Positions 36,927 to 46,632 of a DNA stretch of 61,151 nt are shown here, piece after piece. The position numbers and the translations under genes are program-made. The stretch comes from Pseudanabaena sp. BC1403. Lineage in GTDB: Bacteria > Cyanobacteriota > Cyanobacteriia > Pseudanabaenales > Pseudanabaenaceae. Each line of letters opens with the position of its first letter. Position 1 is the stretch's first letter. The notes under the pieces were generated by a model. It did no database searches. It saw only the letters and a list, made by a program, of their open reading frames with translations, and had not been told where the DNA came from. The stretch covers positions 1 through 61,151 of the forward strand of contig NZ_PDDM01000030.1 of the NCBI RefSeq assembly GCF_002914585.1. Reading direction: 5' to 3'.

Positions 36927-39308
36927 TCACAAATCTTGACGAGAGAAAATAAGTACGCTCCCAATCCCCCAAAGCCCTCCCTTCGGCACGCTCTCATCTC
37001 TCCACATTCTCCTATAAGAAGACCAGAATCCTAACGGGAGATGCCCCTCAACACTCATGAAATTATCCTCAAAAAATGATTGGGGATAGTCCACCCAGTT
37101 ACCATCACTTTTCCATGCAATGCGATCACAAAATTTGTTCCAAGTCGCAGAACTAAGAGAACTAAAATCTATCTTACCAAGACATTCCTCGTAAATTTTT
37201 TTTTGGACGCTAAACCCATACAGCCCGTTGCTATATTCCACCCATAGATTATTGATCGCCAATAACTCATCACATGGGAAATTACGCAAATCATCCTCGC
37301 TAAACCATCGTCCCTTATCCTTGCCCACTGCCGTAATCATCAAGCGATAGGTTTCCTGATCTGCCTCATACCATTGCTGATTTTCGAGGTATTCTTCTAA
37401 CTTCTGATAGCGCGAATTAGTGACAGATTGCTTCGCTCCTACTAGTGCTTTCTGTTCGGCAATTGATAAATTTAAGCGCTTCTCAGACTGCTTATAAATG
37501 AGATAGGCGAGATCGTTGTGCTTTTGGCTGAGAGCCTCTTGGATTAATTTGGTTGGATTAATCATTGCAGCATAAAACAAGACAACATCTTTCCATGCAC
37601 TAATTCCTAAGCATTTGAAGAGGAGTTTTTCACCACCTTCTTTCAACCTGACCAGTTCACATGCAGCCAAAAATTCTTGAAAACTGAGATGGGCAAATTG
37701 GTAAATATTTCCATCCATTTTTACTAGCAACTCACTGATATTTTCCGATTGCGTCAGAAAATCTTGGGCAGATACATCGGGATCTATTTTTCCCAGCGCG
37801 ATCGCTATGTACTCCAGCAAATCAGCTTGAGAGATCTGCTTAAATCCCTCCTTTTCAAAGTGTTCTAAAGATATAGCTAAATCAGTAAAATATGTCTTTG
37901 AGCCACCACACATCATTTGTAACGCCACAAATTGTAATACTTCCTGTCGCTGATTAATCGAATTGAGAACTAAGATAATACTTCTAGCACTCGCTCGCCG
38001 CCCCAATTGCAACTCGCAAATATCTTGATATAGCTCCACCTTACGCTGCGGCAACTCCGATCCCTGCTTATTGTCCCGATGAAATCGCGCCATCATATTC
38101 AACAGCAACACATTCCCCGCAATATCATTCAACTCTGGACGTGCCTTAATTTGTTCCAATAGAGACTTTGCTCTTTCCTTAGCCTTTGCCTCCACATCAG
38201 GAGTATTCCGCCCAGCTCTCGCATAGCGCTCTTGGCACAAATACCACTGCTCCACAAACTGTTTACGCTGTTCCTGATTAAAATCCTGAATCCAAAAACC
38301 CGCCGTTGGTTTTCGAGCCACATAGTCCTCACGATAAGCCGTTGGGCGCGAAGTCATAATAAAAACTGCCTCATGATATTTCTGCATCTCTGCACTCAAC
38401 CACTCGCTTACCTTTGCCCTCTCCGCAGGCGGTACTTCATCAAATCCATCAAACATTACCAAAGCATCACCTTTTCGCAGCAAATTTAGCGCCCAATTCG
38501 GTGGAACTGTTTCTAATTCCTTAATCTTGGATAATCGCCCAATGTGAAACTTGGTCAATAGTTCAGTCAAATCTGGCGGATTCTCTTTGGTGATCTCCTT
38601 CCAACATCCTGCTAAATACAGCAAAAATGGCACAAACTTATGAGCCTTATATTTGCGAAAATCACCCTTGCAATATTCGCCAGTGCTGTAAATGTAAGTA
38701 AGATGCTTTAACAAAGTTGATTTGCCATAGCCACCCCAAGCCCTAATCGCAATCTGACGCAACCGATTATCCTGCTTTACCCTTTCCAGCAATTCCCAAA
38801 TCTGGATCTGCTGGCAACTTTCATCGCGATCGCGAAATTCATAACCCGATGCAATGGAATCTGATGATAGCTCCAAAGGCACAAACACCTCACGCAGCAA
38901 AGGATTATTCACAGGCAAATTCTCATCTTCCCGCAATCCCACCGCATAGTCTTCATGACAGTCCCACATCTGACATTGGAGATATTTCTCCGTAAAACCA
39001 AGCGTTTTCCAGTTTGCCGCTACATTTTCGCTAAGCTTTTCGATTCCCCGATCCGCCGATTCTCCTAAACCCTTAAAGCGCTTTTTATTGCCTTCATGGA
39101 TTGGTTGCAGCAAAGCCGCGCCATAGGATATGCCTGCACCAATTACCATCGAGGCGATCGCCTTGGAAATATCACTCGCCATAAACAACTGCCAAAACGC
39201 GCCAATCCCACCACCAGCAATGCCACCAGTCTTGATCGTTTTCAAAACAATATCGGTGATCTGTTCTTCGAGAGATAGCTTTGATTTTGATTCTGGCTCT
39301 TGAGTCAT
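36927..39308 (-). CDS. Membrane-anchored NACHT ATPase fused to a C-terminal GUN4 domain
   Basis: 793 aa. Residues about 22-68 contain two Gly/Ala-rich hydrophobic stretches (IAGGGIGAFWQLFMA and IASMVIGAGISYGAALL), a likely membrane hairpin. The NACHT domain (about 185-400) has a modified Walker A AWGGYGKSTLL (first Gly replaced by A190; K196, S197), Walker B ALVMFDGFDEVP (D287, D290, E291) and sensor MTSRPTA. A STAND helical region ends in YQFAHLSFQEFLAA (537-550). Residues about 633-765 form a GUN4 domain: WYEADQETYRLM, DLRNFPCDELLAINNLWVEY, YGFSVQKKIYEE, VEGHLPLG. GUN4 normally binds protoporphyrin IX/Mg-protoporphyrin and activates Mg-chelatase. The fusion suggests a STAND switch with a tetrapyrrole-binding sensor or effector; a defence or stress-signalling role is inference. 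No partner gene in the operon. Confidence 0.88.
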   Translation of the reverse strand: MTQEPESKSKLSLEEQITDIVLKTIKTGGIAGGGIGAFWQLFMASDISKAIASMVIGAGISYGAALLQPIHEGNKKRFKGLGESADRGIEKLSENVAANWKTLGFTEKYLQCQMWDCHEDYAVGLREDENLPVNNPLLREVFVPLELSSDSIASGYEFRDRDESCQQIQIWELLERVKQDNRLRQIAIRAWGGYGKSTLLKHLTYIYSTGEYCKGDFRKYKAHKFVPFLLYLAGCWKEITKENPPDLTELLTKFHIGRLSKIKELETVPPNWALNLLRKGDALVMFDGFDEVPPAERAKVSEWLSAEMQKYHEAVFIMTSRPTAYREDYVARKPTAGFWIQDFNQEQRKQFVEQWYLCQERYARAGRNTPDVEAKAKERAKSLLEQIKARPELNDIAGNVLLLNMMARFHRDNKQGSELPQRKVELYQDICELQLGRRASARSIILVLNSINQRQEVLQFVALQMMCGGSKTYFTDLAISLEHFEKEGFKQISQADLLEYIAIALGKIDPDVSAQDFLTQSENISELLVKMDGNIYQFAHLSFQEFLAACELVRLKEGGEKLLFKCLGISAWKDVVLFYAAMINPTKLIQEALSQKHNDLAYLIYKQSEKRLNLSIAEQKALVGAKQSVTNSRYQKLEEYLENQQWYEADQETYRLMITAVGKDKGRWFSEDDLRNFPCDELLAINNLWVEYSNGLYGFSVQKKIYEECLGKIDFSSLSSATWNKFCDRIAWKSDGNWVDYPQSFFEDNFMSVEGHLPLGFWSSYRRMWRDESVPKGGLWGIGSVLIFSRQDL

Positions 39309-39479
39309 GGTGTTTAGGACGATCGCATTTCACGCATTATAAACCGATAAAAAAATATATCGGTAAGACAAAAAGCGAGAAATCAAAAACTATCTAAAAA
39401 TATGAACTATCGCGATCGCCTATCATCACATCTATATTATCGTAAGGAAGTTTATCGTTATTTTCAGTAAAGGTTAGAT

Positions 39480-39506
39480 GGTGCGTTACGCTAGGGCTAA
39501 CGCACC
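39480..39506. repeat. Small GGTGCGTTA palindrome in the 39309-39619 gap
   Basis: 9-nt arms GGTGCGTTA / TAACGCACC with a 9-nt loop; a common dispersed cyanobacterial palindrome type. The rest of this 311-bp gap holds HIP1 octamers and A/T-rich sequence, with no gene recognised. Confidence 0.5.
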
Positions 39507-39619
39507 CTACTGGATAGACATATCTAATTTAGTACATTAAGAAAATCTTAGAATGTTCATGCAGCAAGCATTTAACCTAAAATCTATTACATCATTTTAG
39601 CTATGTCTATCCACTACAG

Positions 39620-40729
39620 TTAAAAGGTCAACACTGTCCGAATCGCGTCGCCTCTATGCATCATCGCGAATGCCTCATTGATTTCCTCAATCGGCATTAC
39701 ATTTGTAATCAAACTATCGATATCGATTTTGCCTTCCATATACCAATCGACAATTTTGGGAACATCAGTCCGTCCCTTTGCACCACCAAAAGCTGTACCT
39801 TTCCAGACTCGACCTGTGACTAGTTGAAATGGTCTAGTGCTGATTTCTTGACCTGCTCCTGCGACACCGACGATTACGCTCACACCCCAGCCTTTGTGGC
39901 AGCATTCGAGAGCTTGACGCATGGTTTGGGTTCTGCCGATGCATTCAAAGGTATAGTCTGCACCGCCTTTGGTCAAGTCAACGAGGTAGGGAACGAGATC
40001 GCCTTCTACTTCTAAAGGATTCACAAAATGCGTCATTCCCATTTTTTCAGCGAGGGCGCGTTTTTTGGGATTAATGTCTACGCCGACGATCATATTTGCG
40101 CCGACCATACGACAGGCTTGGATCACATTTAGACCAATGCCACCTAAGCCAAAGACAACGACGTTAGAGCCATATTCAACTTTGGCGGTATTAATCACTG
40201 CACCGATGCCTGTAGTTACGCCACAGCCGATGTAGCAAACCTTCTCGAAGGGAGCATCATCGCGGATTTTGGCTAAGGCGATTTCAGGAAGAACGGTATA
40301 ATTCGCAAAGGTGGAGGTTCCCATATAGTGATGAATTTTTTCGCCATTGATGGAGAAGCGGCTGGTTCCATCGGGCATTAAGCCTTGACCTTGGGTGACG
40401 CGAATTGCTTGACAGAGGTTGGTTTTACCACTGAGGCAGTAGGAACAGTTGCGACATTCGGGAGTGTAGAGAGGAATGACGCGATCGCCTGCTTTGAGAG
40501 ATGTTACGCCTGCACCGACTTCGACGACGACACCCGCACCTTCATGCCCGAGGATAGCGGGAAATAACCCTTCGGGATCATCTCCTGAGAGGGTGAATGC
40601 GTCGGTATGACAAACCCCTGTAGCTTTGATTTCCACAAGAACTTCCCCTGCTCTGGGGGGATCTAGTTGGACTGTCTCGATTTTGAGGGGTTGTCCTGCG
40701 GCGAAGGCAACTGCGGCTTTTACGTCCAT
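39620..40729 (-). CDS. frmA: S-(hydroxymethyl)glutathione dehydrogenase / class III alcohol dehydrogenase
   Basis: 369 aa, full length. Catalytic zinc ligands are C40, H62 (with E63) and C169; structural zinc ligands are C92, C95, C98 and C106 in [16 protein letters not shown]; the NAD-binding motif is GLGGIG at 194-199. The enzyme oxidises the spontaneous formaldehyde-glutathione adduct and also reduces S-nitrosoglutathione (GSNO reductase), protecting the cytosol from formaldehyde and nitrosative stress. No S-formylglutathione hydrolase (fghA) gene and no FrmR-type repressor lie beside it. Monocistronic. Confidence 0.95.
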   Translation of the reverse strand: MDVKAAVAFAAGQPLKIETVQLDPPRAGEVLVEIKATGVCHTDAFTLSGDDPEGLFPAILGHEGAGVVVEVGAGVTSLKAGDRVIPLYTPECRNCSYCLSGKTNLCQAIRVTQGQGLMPDGTSRFSINGEKIHHYMGTSTFANYTVLPEIALAKIRDDAPFEKVCYIGCGVTTGIGAVINTAKVEYGSNVVVFGLGGIGLNVIQACRMVGANMIVGVDINPKKRALAEKMGMTHFVNPLEVEGDLVPYLVDLTKGGADYTFECIGRTQTMRQALECCHKGWGVSVIVGVAGAGQEISTRPFQLVTGRVWKGTAFGGAKGRTDVPKIVDWYMEGKIDIDSLITNVMPIEEINEAFAMMHRGDAIRTVLTF

Positions 40730-40777
40730 GAATCTTCTTACATCCCTAAGTTTATGGCTGACGATTTATTTGAATTA

Positions 40778-40878
40778 TACCAAAACACAAAATGGCTACG
40801 CCATTTTGTGTTTTGAAAACCCTTGCTGGGTTTGATTTTTAATTCACAAAAGTGTCGGCACACTTTTGTGAATTGGTA
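40778..40878 (-). repeat. 101-bp two-hairpin element, copy 1 (full)
   Basis: Begins TACCAAAAC and ends GAATTGGTA (6-bp terminal inverted repeat TACCAA), flanked on both sides by TTA. It contains hairpin H2 (ACAAAATGGC-TAC-GCCATTTTGT) and hairpin H1 (AATTCACAAAAGTGT / ACACTTTTGTGAATT) joined by an A/T linker. Orientation is opposite to copies 2, 3 and 4. Confidence 0.85.
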
Positions 40879-40918
40879 TTATACGGGAGATAGATATATT
40901 TCACAGCTATGACAAATC

Positions 40919-40973
40919 AAAACCCAAATAAATAAGGGCGGCGCTTCACGCCGCCCTTATTTATTTGGGTTTT
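40919..40973 (-). terminator. Hairpin terminator of the membrane-protein gene
   Basis: 25-nt perfect arms (40919-40943 and 40949-40973) with a CTTCA loop and GGGCGGCG core; same 25+5+25 geometry and same outer AAAACCCAAA as the hairpin at 6803. Confidence 0.8.
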
Positions 40974-41005
40974 ATGTCCAAGGTAAAACTTGAATTGCTT
41001 TAGGA

Positions 41006-42049
41006 TCAAGTATCCTTTGGTAAGAATTGCAACAATGATTCAGGAAGAACGCGGCGTAACCACAATTCCCATGCTGTAGATTTTTTTTGGTATTGTACCC
41101 CAGCAAAAATTATTAAAACACCAACAAAAGAAATCACGATGGGAAAAAGTAACGAATCACGAAATACTGTATATGAAAGATGTCCTAGATAACCGAGAAC
41201 ACCCATAGCCCCGAAGATGACAAATACACGTCTTCTCAACAAAATAGATAGTAGAATCAAAAACAGATTGATTAGGAAATAGAGGAAGCGTTCCCATTCG
41301 CCACCAGCATTCATCAATGTTAAACCGCCCCAGAAAGCTGTCAATCCAGACAAATACAGCCAAAAGGCAAAGTCACCCTGATTGCGACGGATGCGTCGAT
41401 CAATTAAAAAAGCAATTATGATAGTGGCAATACCAAACCAGAAAGAAACTAGACATCGCTCATTCCAAGCATATTCATTTTGACCAAAAATCAACGGAGT
41501 CAAATCCATTGACATGTACCATAGCGAGTAAGCGATCGGCAATGTGAGAAAGGGAAAGCGAATCCACCATAGTGCTAGTAGACCAGCGAAAATCGTGCCC
41601 AACTCCATATAAAACCAACTAGCTTTTATCAACATATGGTAGTTGCCATAGTTTCCAGGATCTCCATTTGGCCAGATCCCCATCATTCGCTGGAAGCCAT
41701 AAATTGCTAGTGGAACCATGCACACAGCAATAGTTGTGAGCAAACCTCCAGGAATTTTTAGCCCGCGATCAAACCACAAACTTCTTCCTGCAAGAGTAAA
41801 AATTAGTATATAAATGCAAGATAGGGCGAAAATACCCTGTCCACCTAGTGATTCCCATGCAAGGGTCAGGAAGAAAAACATCCCAAAAATGACGATGAGT
41901 GCGCCAAAATAGTATGCAACATTAGTAAAATTAAATTTTGGTACATGCTGCTTCCTAGTTAGCAAAGCCTGCCAGAGTCGCTCAGCTACCTTTGCATCGA
42001 TCAAATTTTTGTCAACTGCCCAATCCAGATCTTCTCTTTCAATTTGCAT
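41006..42049 (-). CDS. Multispanning membrane protein, DUF2157-like
   Basis: 347 aa. The first 40 residues are polar (EDLDWAVDKNLIDAKVAERLW) and resemble the N-terminal segment of DUF2157 proteins. The rest contains about 10 hydrophobic helices, for example NVAYYFGALIVIFGMFFFLT, and ends with a short basic cytosolic tail (LWLRRVLPESLLQFLP). No transporter signature or catalytic motif is recognisable, so function is unknown. A small exported-peptide gene lies 40 bp upstream on the same strand and is probably co-transcribed. Confidence 0.6.
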   Translation of the reverse strand: MQIEREDLDWAVDKNLIDAKVAERLWQALLTRKQHVPKFNFTNVAYYFGALIVIFGMFFFLTLAWESLGGQGIFALSCIYILIFTLAGRSLWFDRGLKIPGGLLTTIAVCMVPLAIYGFQRMMGIWPNGDPGNYGNYHMLIKASWFYMELGTIFAGLLALWWIRFPFLTLPIAYSLWYMSMDLTPLIFGQNEYAWNERCLVSFWFGIATIIIAFLIDRRIRRNQGDFAFWLYLSGLTAFWGGLTLMNAGGEWERFLYFLINLFLILLSILLRRRVFVIFGAMGVLGYLGHLSYTVFRDSLLFPIVISFVGVLIIFAGVQYQKKSTAWELWLRRVLPESLLQFLPKDT

Positions 42050-42089
42050 GGGGATCTTCCTTTAAATAGTCCTCTTGTTTCATCAACTA

Positions 42090-42275
42090 TCAATGCCAGC
42101 GCATTGCATTGGCTAAATCGGCAATTGAGTAAGAATATGCAGGTACTTCAGAAGTATAGGAATTGCCTTGCCGATCGCTATAGGTTTGTGCCATGACTAC
42201 GACTGGCAAGGCTAACGACAGCGAGATGACGATCGCTTTAACTTGAAAACCCTTGAGCCAAAAATTCTTGTTCAT
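42090..42275 (-). CDS. Small exported peptide
   Basis: 61 aa from the ATG at 42275, which has GGAG 6 nt upstream; a TTG six bases further up is in frame but less likely. Residues about 1-29 form a signal peptide (hydrophobic VKAIVISLSLALPVVVMA, predicted cleavage after MA or MAQ). The mature peptide of about 31 residues is polar and Tyr/Ser-rich (TYSDRQGNSYTSEVPAYSY). No family recognised. Probably in an operon with the membrane protein 40 bp downstream. Confidence 0.6.
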   Translation of the reverse strand: MNKNFWLKGFQVKAIVISLSLALPVVVMAQTYSDRQGNSYTSEVPAYSYSIADLANAMRWH

Positions 42276-42428
42276 GTCCAACTCCTATTAGATATAAATA
42301 ACGCTTGTCTAATAGGATGCCTGAGCTAACTTGGATGAAAGACTCACTTTTAGGATCAGTTGCAGGATCGTCAATAGGATCGGTATTTTGCGATCGCTAT
42401 TACCGCGATCTGTAAAATAGGGCTAGCA

Positions 42429-45400
42429 ATGAGTTTTAGCCCTTCAGAACTATCGCGAAAAAATATGGCAAAAGCGTCTAAACGAGGACAGCAAATACTC
42501 AAGGATAAATTGCGTCAGCTTGGGCTGTCCCAGACTGCTAGCCAAGTCTTAGAAAGGGCTGGATCGATTGGTGTGGCTAAGCGTTTTTTTCAGGGGGATG
42601 ATATTCGCCAAGATACCTTCACGCAGATCTGTGAATTTTTGGGTGTGGATTGGCAAGAGGCGATCGCAAGGACTCCACAAGTAGATTTAAAGGAGGCTCA
42701 ACAAGTTCGTGATTTCTATGGACGTACTGCCGAACTGCAACAGTTAGAGCAATTCGTAATCAGCGATCGCTGTCAAATTGTCACCATTTTGGGCATGGGT
42801 GGCATGGGCAAAACTTCCCTAGCATCACAACTCGCCCATCAATTAAAAGAAGAATTTGAATTTACGATCTGGCGATCGCTACGCAATGCACCATCTTTTG
42901 AGAGCATCCTCACAGATATTTTGCAATTTCTTTCCCATCCGCAACCACTTGATCTACCAGATAATCTATCCACACAGCTTGACCTACTAATGCGTTATTT
43001 AGATGCGCGGCGATGTTTGATCGTAATTGATAATCTGGAATCAATTTTGAGCGATCGCTATTACTATCGCTCTGGTTATGAAGGCTATGGTGATTTAATT
43101 AGATATATCGACGAACATAGCCATCAAAGCTGTTTGGTGGTGACTAGTCGCGAAGCACCACCTGAACTATCGCGATTGATGGGTGACAAAGTGCGATCGC
43201 TGCTTTTATCGGGCTTATCGCAGCAGGATGGATTGCAAATATTTGAGAAAGAATCTATTGAGGCAAATGATGCGGAATGGCAGGAAATCATCACCCATTA
43301 TGCAGGCAATCCCCTCGCGCTAAAAATTGTCGCCGCAGGGATTCGCGATTTACTGGGGGGTGATGTTGCGCAAATGTTGACCTTAATGCGGGAAGGCGGA
43401 CTGACCTTTGGCGATATTCAGGATTTGCTCCATCGGCAATTTTTGAGACTATCGCAAGCTGAGCAGGAGGTGATGTATTGGCTAGCGATCGCCCGCGAAC
43501 CGATTTCGGCTATTAATCTCAGGGAGAGTTTACTATCGATAGAATCCAAGAAAAACCTGTTTGCAACTTTGGAATTATTGAAAAAGCGATCGCTAATTGA
43601 AGTTACGGCTAATGGATTCACCCTTCAGCCTGTGGTGATGGAATATGTCAATTATCAATTCATCGACAAGATTTGTCAGGAGATTAACTGCGCTGAACAG
43701 AAGCTGAATTTGCTCCATAGTCACGCTCTCATCGAAGCCACTGCCAAAGATTACATTCGTGATGCTCAAACTCGCTTTATCCTCCAATCTGTTGCTGATA
43801 AGGTGGGCTATCAAGCGATCGCCTTGGCATTAACTAAACTAAAAACAGAAATTCCATCGAAGCAAGGATATGCAGGTGGCAATTTATTGAATCTTCTCTG
43901 CTATCTACATATCGATCTGACGGGTTACGACTTCTCTAATTTATCGATTTGGCAAGCTGACCTTAGAGCCGTGGAACTCCATCGAGTAAATTTCTCTAAC
44001 TGCGATCTATCTAAATCTGCTTTTCGAGTCACCTTTAGCAGTGTGATGGCAACTGCCTTTAGTCCCGATGGCAATATTTTAGCCACTAGCGATGTCAGGG
44101 GCTGGATTTATTTTTGGCTGATGGCGGATGGCAGTCAACTCTTCAAAACTCAAGCCCATAGCGAATTTATATTTGCACTTGCCTTCAGTCACGATGGTAA
44201 AACGCTCGCGAGCGGTAGCCTCGATCGCAAAATCAAGCTATGGAATGTGCAGACAGGAGAATGTCTCCTTGCAATGGAAGCCCATGCCCTAGGAGTTGCG
44301 AGTCTTGCCTTTAGTCCTGACGATCGCTTGATTGCCAGCTGTGGAGGCGATCGCACAGTCAAACTTACCGAAGTCAAGACAGGTAAATGCTTGATGACCT
44401 TAGAGGGACATGAACAGATCGTGCGATCAGTTGCCTTTAGTCCTGATGGTCAAATAATTGCTAGTTGCAGTTTGGATCACACAATTAAACTATGGAGCGT
44501 GCAAACGGGTGCATGTCTGCGAACAATTGTCGATTCTAGTGCTGTCTATTCCCTTGCCTTTGCGCCACAAATTGACGCGAATAGCGCAGATGGACAGCTT
44601 GCTAGTGCTGGTGAAGATTGTCTGATCAAGATTTGGGATATTAATACGGGGCAAATCGTGAGCGCGATCGCAGGACATCAGAAACAGATTTGGGCGATCG
44701 CTTTCAGTTCTGACGGTCAGATGCTAGCAAGTGCAGGTGATGATAAAACGGTGAAGCTTTGGTCAATGAGTACGGGTGAAGTAATTAGAACTCTGTATGG
44801 TCATAAAAATCGCATTTGGTCGGTTGCCTTTAGCCCCGATGCGAAGGCTTTGGTGAGTGGCAGTGATGATCGGATTGTGAAGTTATGGGATGTGGAAACT
44901 GGTCAATGTATTAGAACAATTCAGGGCTATCACAAAGCTACAAAGCCTGTTGTCTTTAGTCACGATAGCAATCTTCTCTTCTCGTTTAGTTATGAAGAAC
45001 AGAGCGTCAGGGTTTGGGATGTTCAGAATACAAAATGTTTGAGAAATTTCGATCTGGGGACATCGGGAGTCATGCAAGTTGCCTTTAGCCCTGATCTGCA
45101 AACCTTTGCCTGTGGCAACTATGACCATTCGATCAAGATTTTTGACACTAAAAATGGAACCTGTCCCCAAATCCTCCAAGGACATTCTACGTGGGTGAGG
45201 TTTGTGATTTTCTCTCCTAATGGCGAGATGTTGATTTCAGGAAGTGGCGATCGCACAATCAAGATATGGCATCTGAAAACGGGAGAATGTTTAAATACTC
45301 TGTACGGTCATGATAGCCCTGTTCAATCTCTAGCTATCCATCCCAATGGTGAAATCCTTGCTAGTGGCAGTTGGGATGGCACGATTAAAATTTGGGATCT

Positions 45401-45911
45401 GCGATCGCATGAATGTCTAATGACTTTTACGGGACATAGCGATCGCGTTGAAAGTTTAACATTTAGTCAAGATGGCATGTTGATTAGCGGCAGTATGGAT
45501 TGCACGGTTAAGTTCTGGGAGCTTGAAACTGTTAAATGCGTGAGGAGCTTACAAATTCAATTTCCTATTTGGACAATCGCCCTAAACCCAACTGCTTCAA
45601 TCCTAGCAATGAGTGGAAATGCTACAGAAATAAAGTTGTGGGATTTGAACACTAATACATACTTAAAAAATTTAGTGAGAGATCTCGGCATTGGCTATAT
45701 GGGTGATGTGATTTTCAGCGCTGATGGACAGATTTTGGCAAATGGCGGTGAGGATGGAGTTAATAGGCTTTGGGATATGCAATCTGGAAAGAGTTTAAAA
45801 TCATTAAAAATCCCAAAGCCCTATGAGGGAATGAATATTACTAAGGTAAAAGGTTTAACGGATGCTCAAAAATCTACTCTCAAAGCATTAGGAGCCTCTG
45901 AGGATTTTTGA
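42429..45911 (+). CDS. NB-ARC ATPase with 14 WD40 repeats (APAF1-like STAND protein)
   Basis: 1160 aa. Residues about 14-82 form a helical HTH-like domain (KRGQQILKDKLRQLGLSQTA). NB-ARC follows (about 95-350), with Walker A LGMGGMGKTSLA (122-132), Walker B CLIVIDNLE (196-204) and the sensor VVTSR (237-241), then a winged-helix/helical part. A short pentapeptide-like stretch (FSNLSIWQADLRAVEL, about 500-530) leads into 14 WD40 units (from about 535), enough for two seven-bladed propellers; the eighth and thirteenth are degenerate. The tail (PYEGMNITKVKGLTDAQKST) is one I know from many cyanobacterial STAND proteins. Such proteins switch between ADP- and ATP-bound oligomers on ligand sensing; the ligand and output here are unknown. 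Confidence 0.88.
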   Translation: MSFSPSELSRKNMAKASKRGQQILKDKLRQLGLSQTASQVLERAGSIGVAKRFFQGDDIRQDTFTQICEFLGVDWQEAIARTPQVDLKEAQQVRDFYGRTAELQQLEQFVISDRCQIVTILGMGGMGKTSLASQLAHQLKEEFEFTIWRSLRNAPSFESILTDILQFLSHPQPLDLPDNLSTQLDLLMRYLDARRCLIVIDNLESILSDRYYYRSGYEGYGDLIRYIDEHSHQSCLVVTSREAPPELSRLMGDKVRSLLLSGLSQQDGLQIFEKESIEANDAEWQEIITHYAGNPLALKIVAAGIRDLLGGDVAQMLTLMREGGLTFGDIQDLLHRQFLRLSQAEQEVMYWLAIAREPISAINLRESLLSIESKKNLFATLELLKKRSLIEVTANGFTLQPVVMEYVNYQFIDKICQEINCAEQKLNLLHSHALIEATAKDYIRDAQTRFILQSVADKVGYQAIALALTKLKTEIPSKQGYAGGNLLNLLCYLHIDLTGYDFSNLSIWQADLRAVELHRVNFSNCDLSKSAFRVTFSSVMATAFSPDGNILATSDVRGWIYFWLMADGSQLFKTQAHSEFIFALAFSHDGKTLASGSLDRKIKLWNVQTGECLLAMEAHALGVASLAFSPDDRLIASCGGDRTVKLTEVKTGKCLMTLEGHEQIVRSVAFSPDGQIIASCSLDHTIKLWSVQTGACLRTIVDSSAVYSLAFAPQIDANSADGQLASAGEDCLIKIWDINTGQIVSAIAGHQKQIWAIAFSSDGQMLASAGDDKTVKLWSMSTGEVIRTLYGHKNRIWSVAFSPDAKALVSGSDDRIVKLWDVETGQCIRTIQGYHKATKPVVFSHDSNLLFSFSYEEQSVRVWDVQNTKCLRNFDLGTSGVMQVAFSPDLQTFACGNYDHSIKIFDTKNGTCPQILQGHSTWVRFVIFSPNGEMLISGSGDRTIKIWHLKTGECLNTLYGHDSPVQSLAIHPNGEILASGSWDGTIKIWDLRSHECLMTFTGHSDRVESLTFSQDGMLISGSMDCTVKFWELETVKCVRSLQIQFPIWTIALNPTASILAMSGNATEIKLWDLNTNTYLKNLVRDLGIGYMGDVIFSADGQILANGGEDGVNRLWDMQSGKSLKSLKIPKPYEGMNITKVKGLTDAQKSTLKALGASEDF

Positions 45912-45924
45912 TGATTTTCAATAA

Positions 45925-45964
45925 TACCAATTCACAGAAGTGTTGTCACACTTTTGTGAATTAA
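45925..45964 (+). repeat. 101-bp element, copy 2 (truncated)
   Basis: Begins TACCAATTCAC after a TAA flank and keeps only hairpin H1; an A-to-G change in one arm still pairs as G-T. The H2 half is missing. It may act as terminator for the upstream WD40 gene. Confidence 0.75.
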
Positions 45965-46044
45965 AAAAGCAAGCCCTGCGCCCAAATCCTCGATCTGCTA
46001 TTTCCTATGGGAATAGAAAAGAATCAACAATTTGAAATTAATGA

Positions 46045-46515
46045 CTATGAGAGATATGCGTACCTCAAAGTTTCGATGTCAAGTTTATCCATTTGCAGCA
46101 TAGCCGCCATAACTTTTTGGGATTTCTCGGCATCTTTATCCTGCAACATCACTCCTAAAGCCGTAGGAACAATCTGCCATGACACTCCAAATTTGTCATC
46201 TAGCCAACCACATCTGTTTGTCTTGCCACCTTCGGATAGCTTCTCCCACAATTCGTCTACTTCCTCCTGCGTTTCGCAGTTCACAAAAAACGATATGGCT
46301 GGTGAGAATGTAAAGTGTGGTCCACCATTTAACACTATAAATTTTTGTCCTTGAATTTCAAATGTTGCAGACATAACTGTTCCCTTAGCTCCAGGGCCAG
46401 CTTCTCCGTAATGCATCACACTCACAATCTTAGAATTTTTAAAAATAGAAGTATAAAAATTCATTGCTTCTTCGGCTTGACCATCAAACCATAAGAATGG
46501 GGTAATTTTTTGCAT
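46045..46515 (-). CDS. PhnB-like VOC family protein
   Basis: About 156 aa from the ATG at 46515; an in-frame TTG six codons upstream (46533) is less likely. Features of PhnB/3-demethylubiquinone-methyltransferase-like VOC proteins are ITPFLWFDGQAEEAMNFYTS at the start, VLNGGPHFTFSPAISFFV in the middle and DKFGVSWQIVP near the end. VOC folds may bind a metal and small substrates; enzymatic activity is not established for this group. It is the distal gene of the ECF42-type locus, separated from the next VOC gene by a palindromic repeat, so it may have its own promoter. Confidence 0.82.
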   Translation of the reverse strand: MQKITPFLWFDGQAEEAMNFYTSIFKNSKIVSVMHYGEAGPGAKGTVMSATFEIQGQKFIVLNGGPHFTFSPAISFFVNCETQEEVDELWEKLSEGGKTNRCGWLDDKFGVSWQIVPTALGVMLQDKDAEKSQKVMAAMLQMDKLDIETLRYAYLS

Positions 46516-46567
46516 AGGACTTTTACTCTTCAAATGATTGTTAAAAAGAATTTATAGCCAAGGTTGA

Positions 46568-46608
46568 CTTCGACTGTGCTAGCCATTGCGGACTGAGCGC
46601 AGTCGAAG
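46568..46608. repeat. Palindromic repeat CTTCGACTG / CAGTCGAAG
   Basis: 9-nt arms with an inner sequence GACTGAGCGCAGTC. It resembles a dispersed repeat seen in many bacterial genomes. It lies between the two VOC genes. Confidence 0.55.
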
Positions 46609-46632
46609 CCTGAAATCCATCAAAATACTGAG

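Noticed and set aside
46007-46354. 115-codon plus-strand frame over the first VOC gene
   Set aside because: Lies antisense to a recognised VOC family gene and has no family match.
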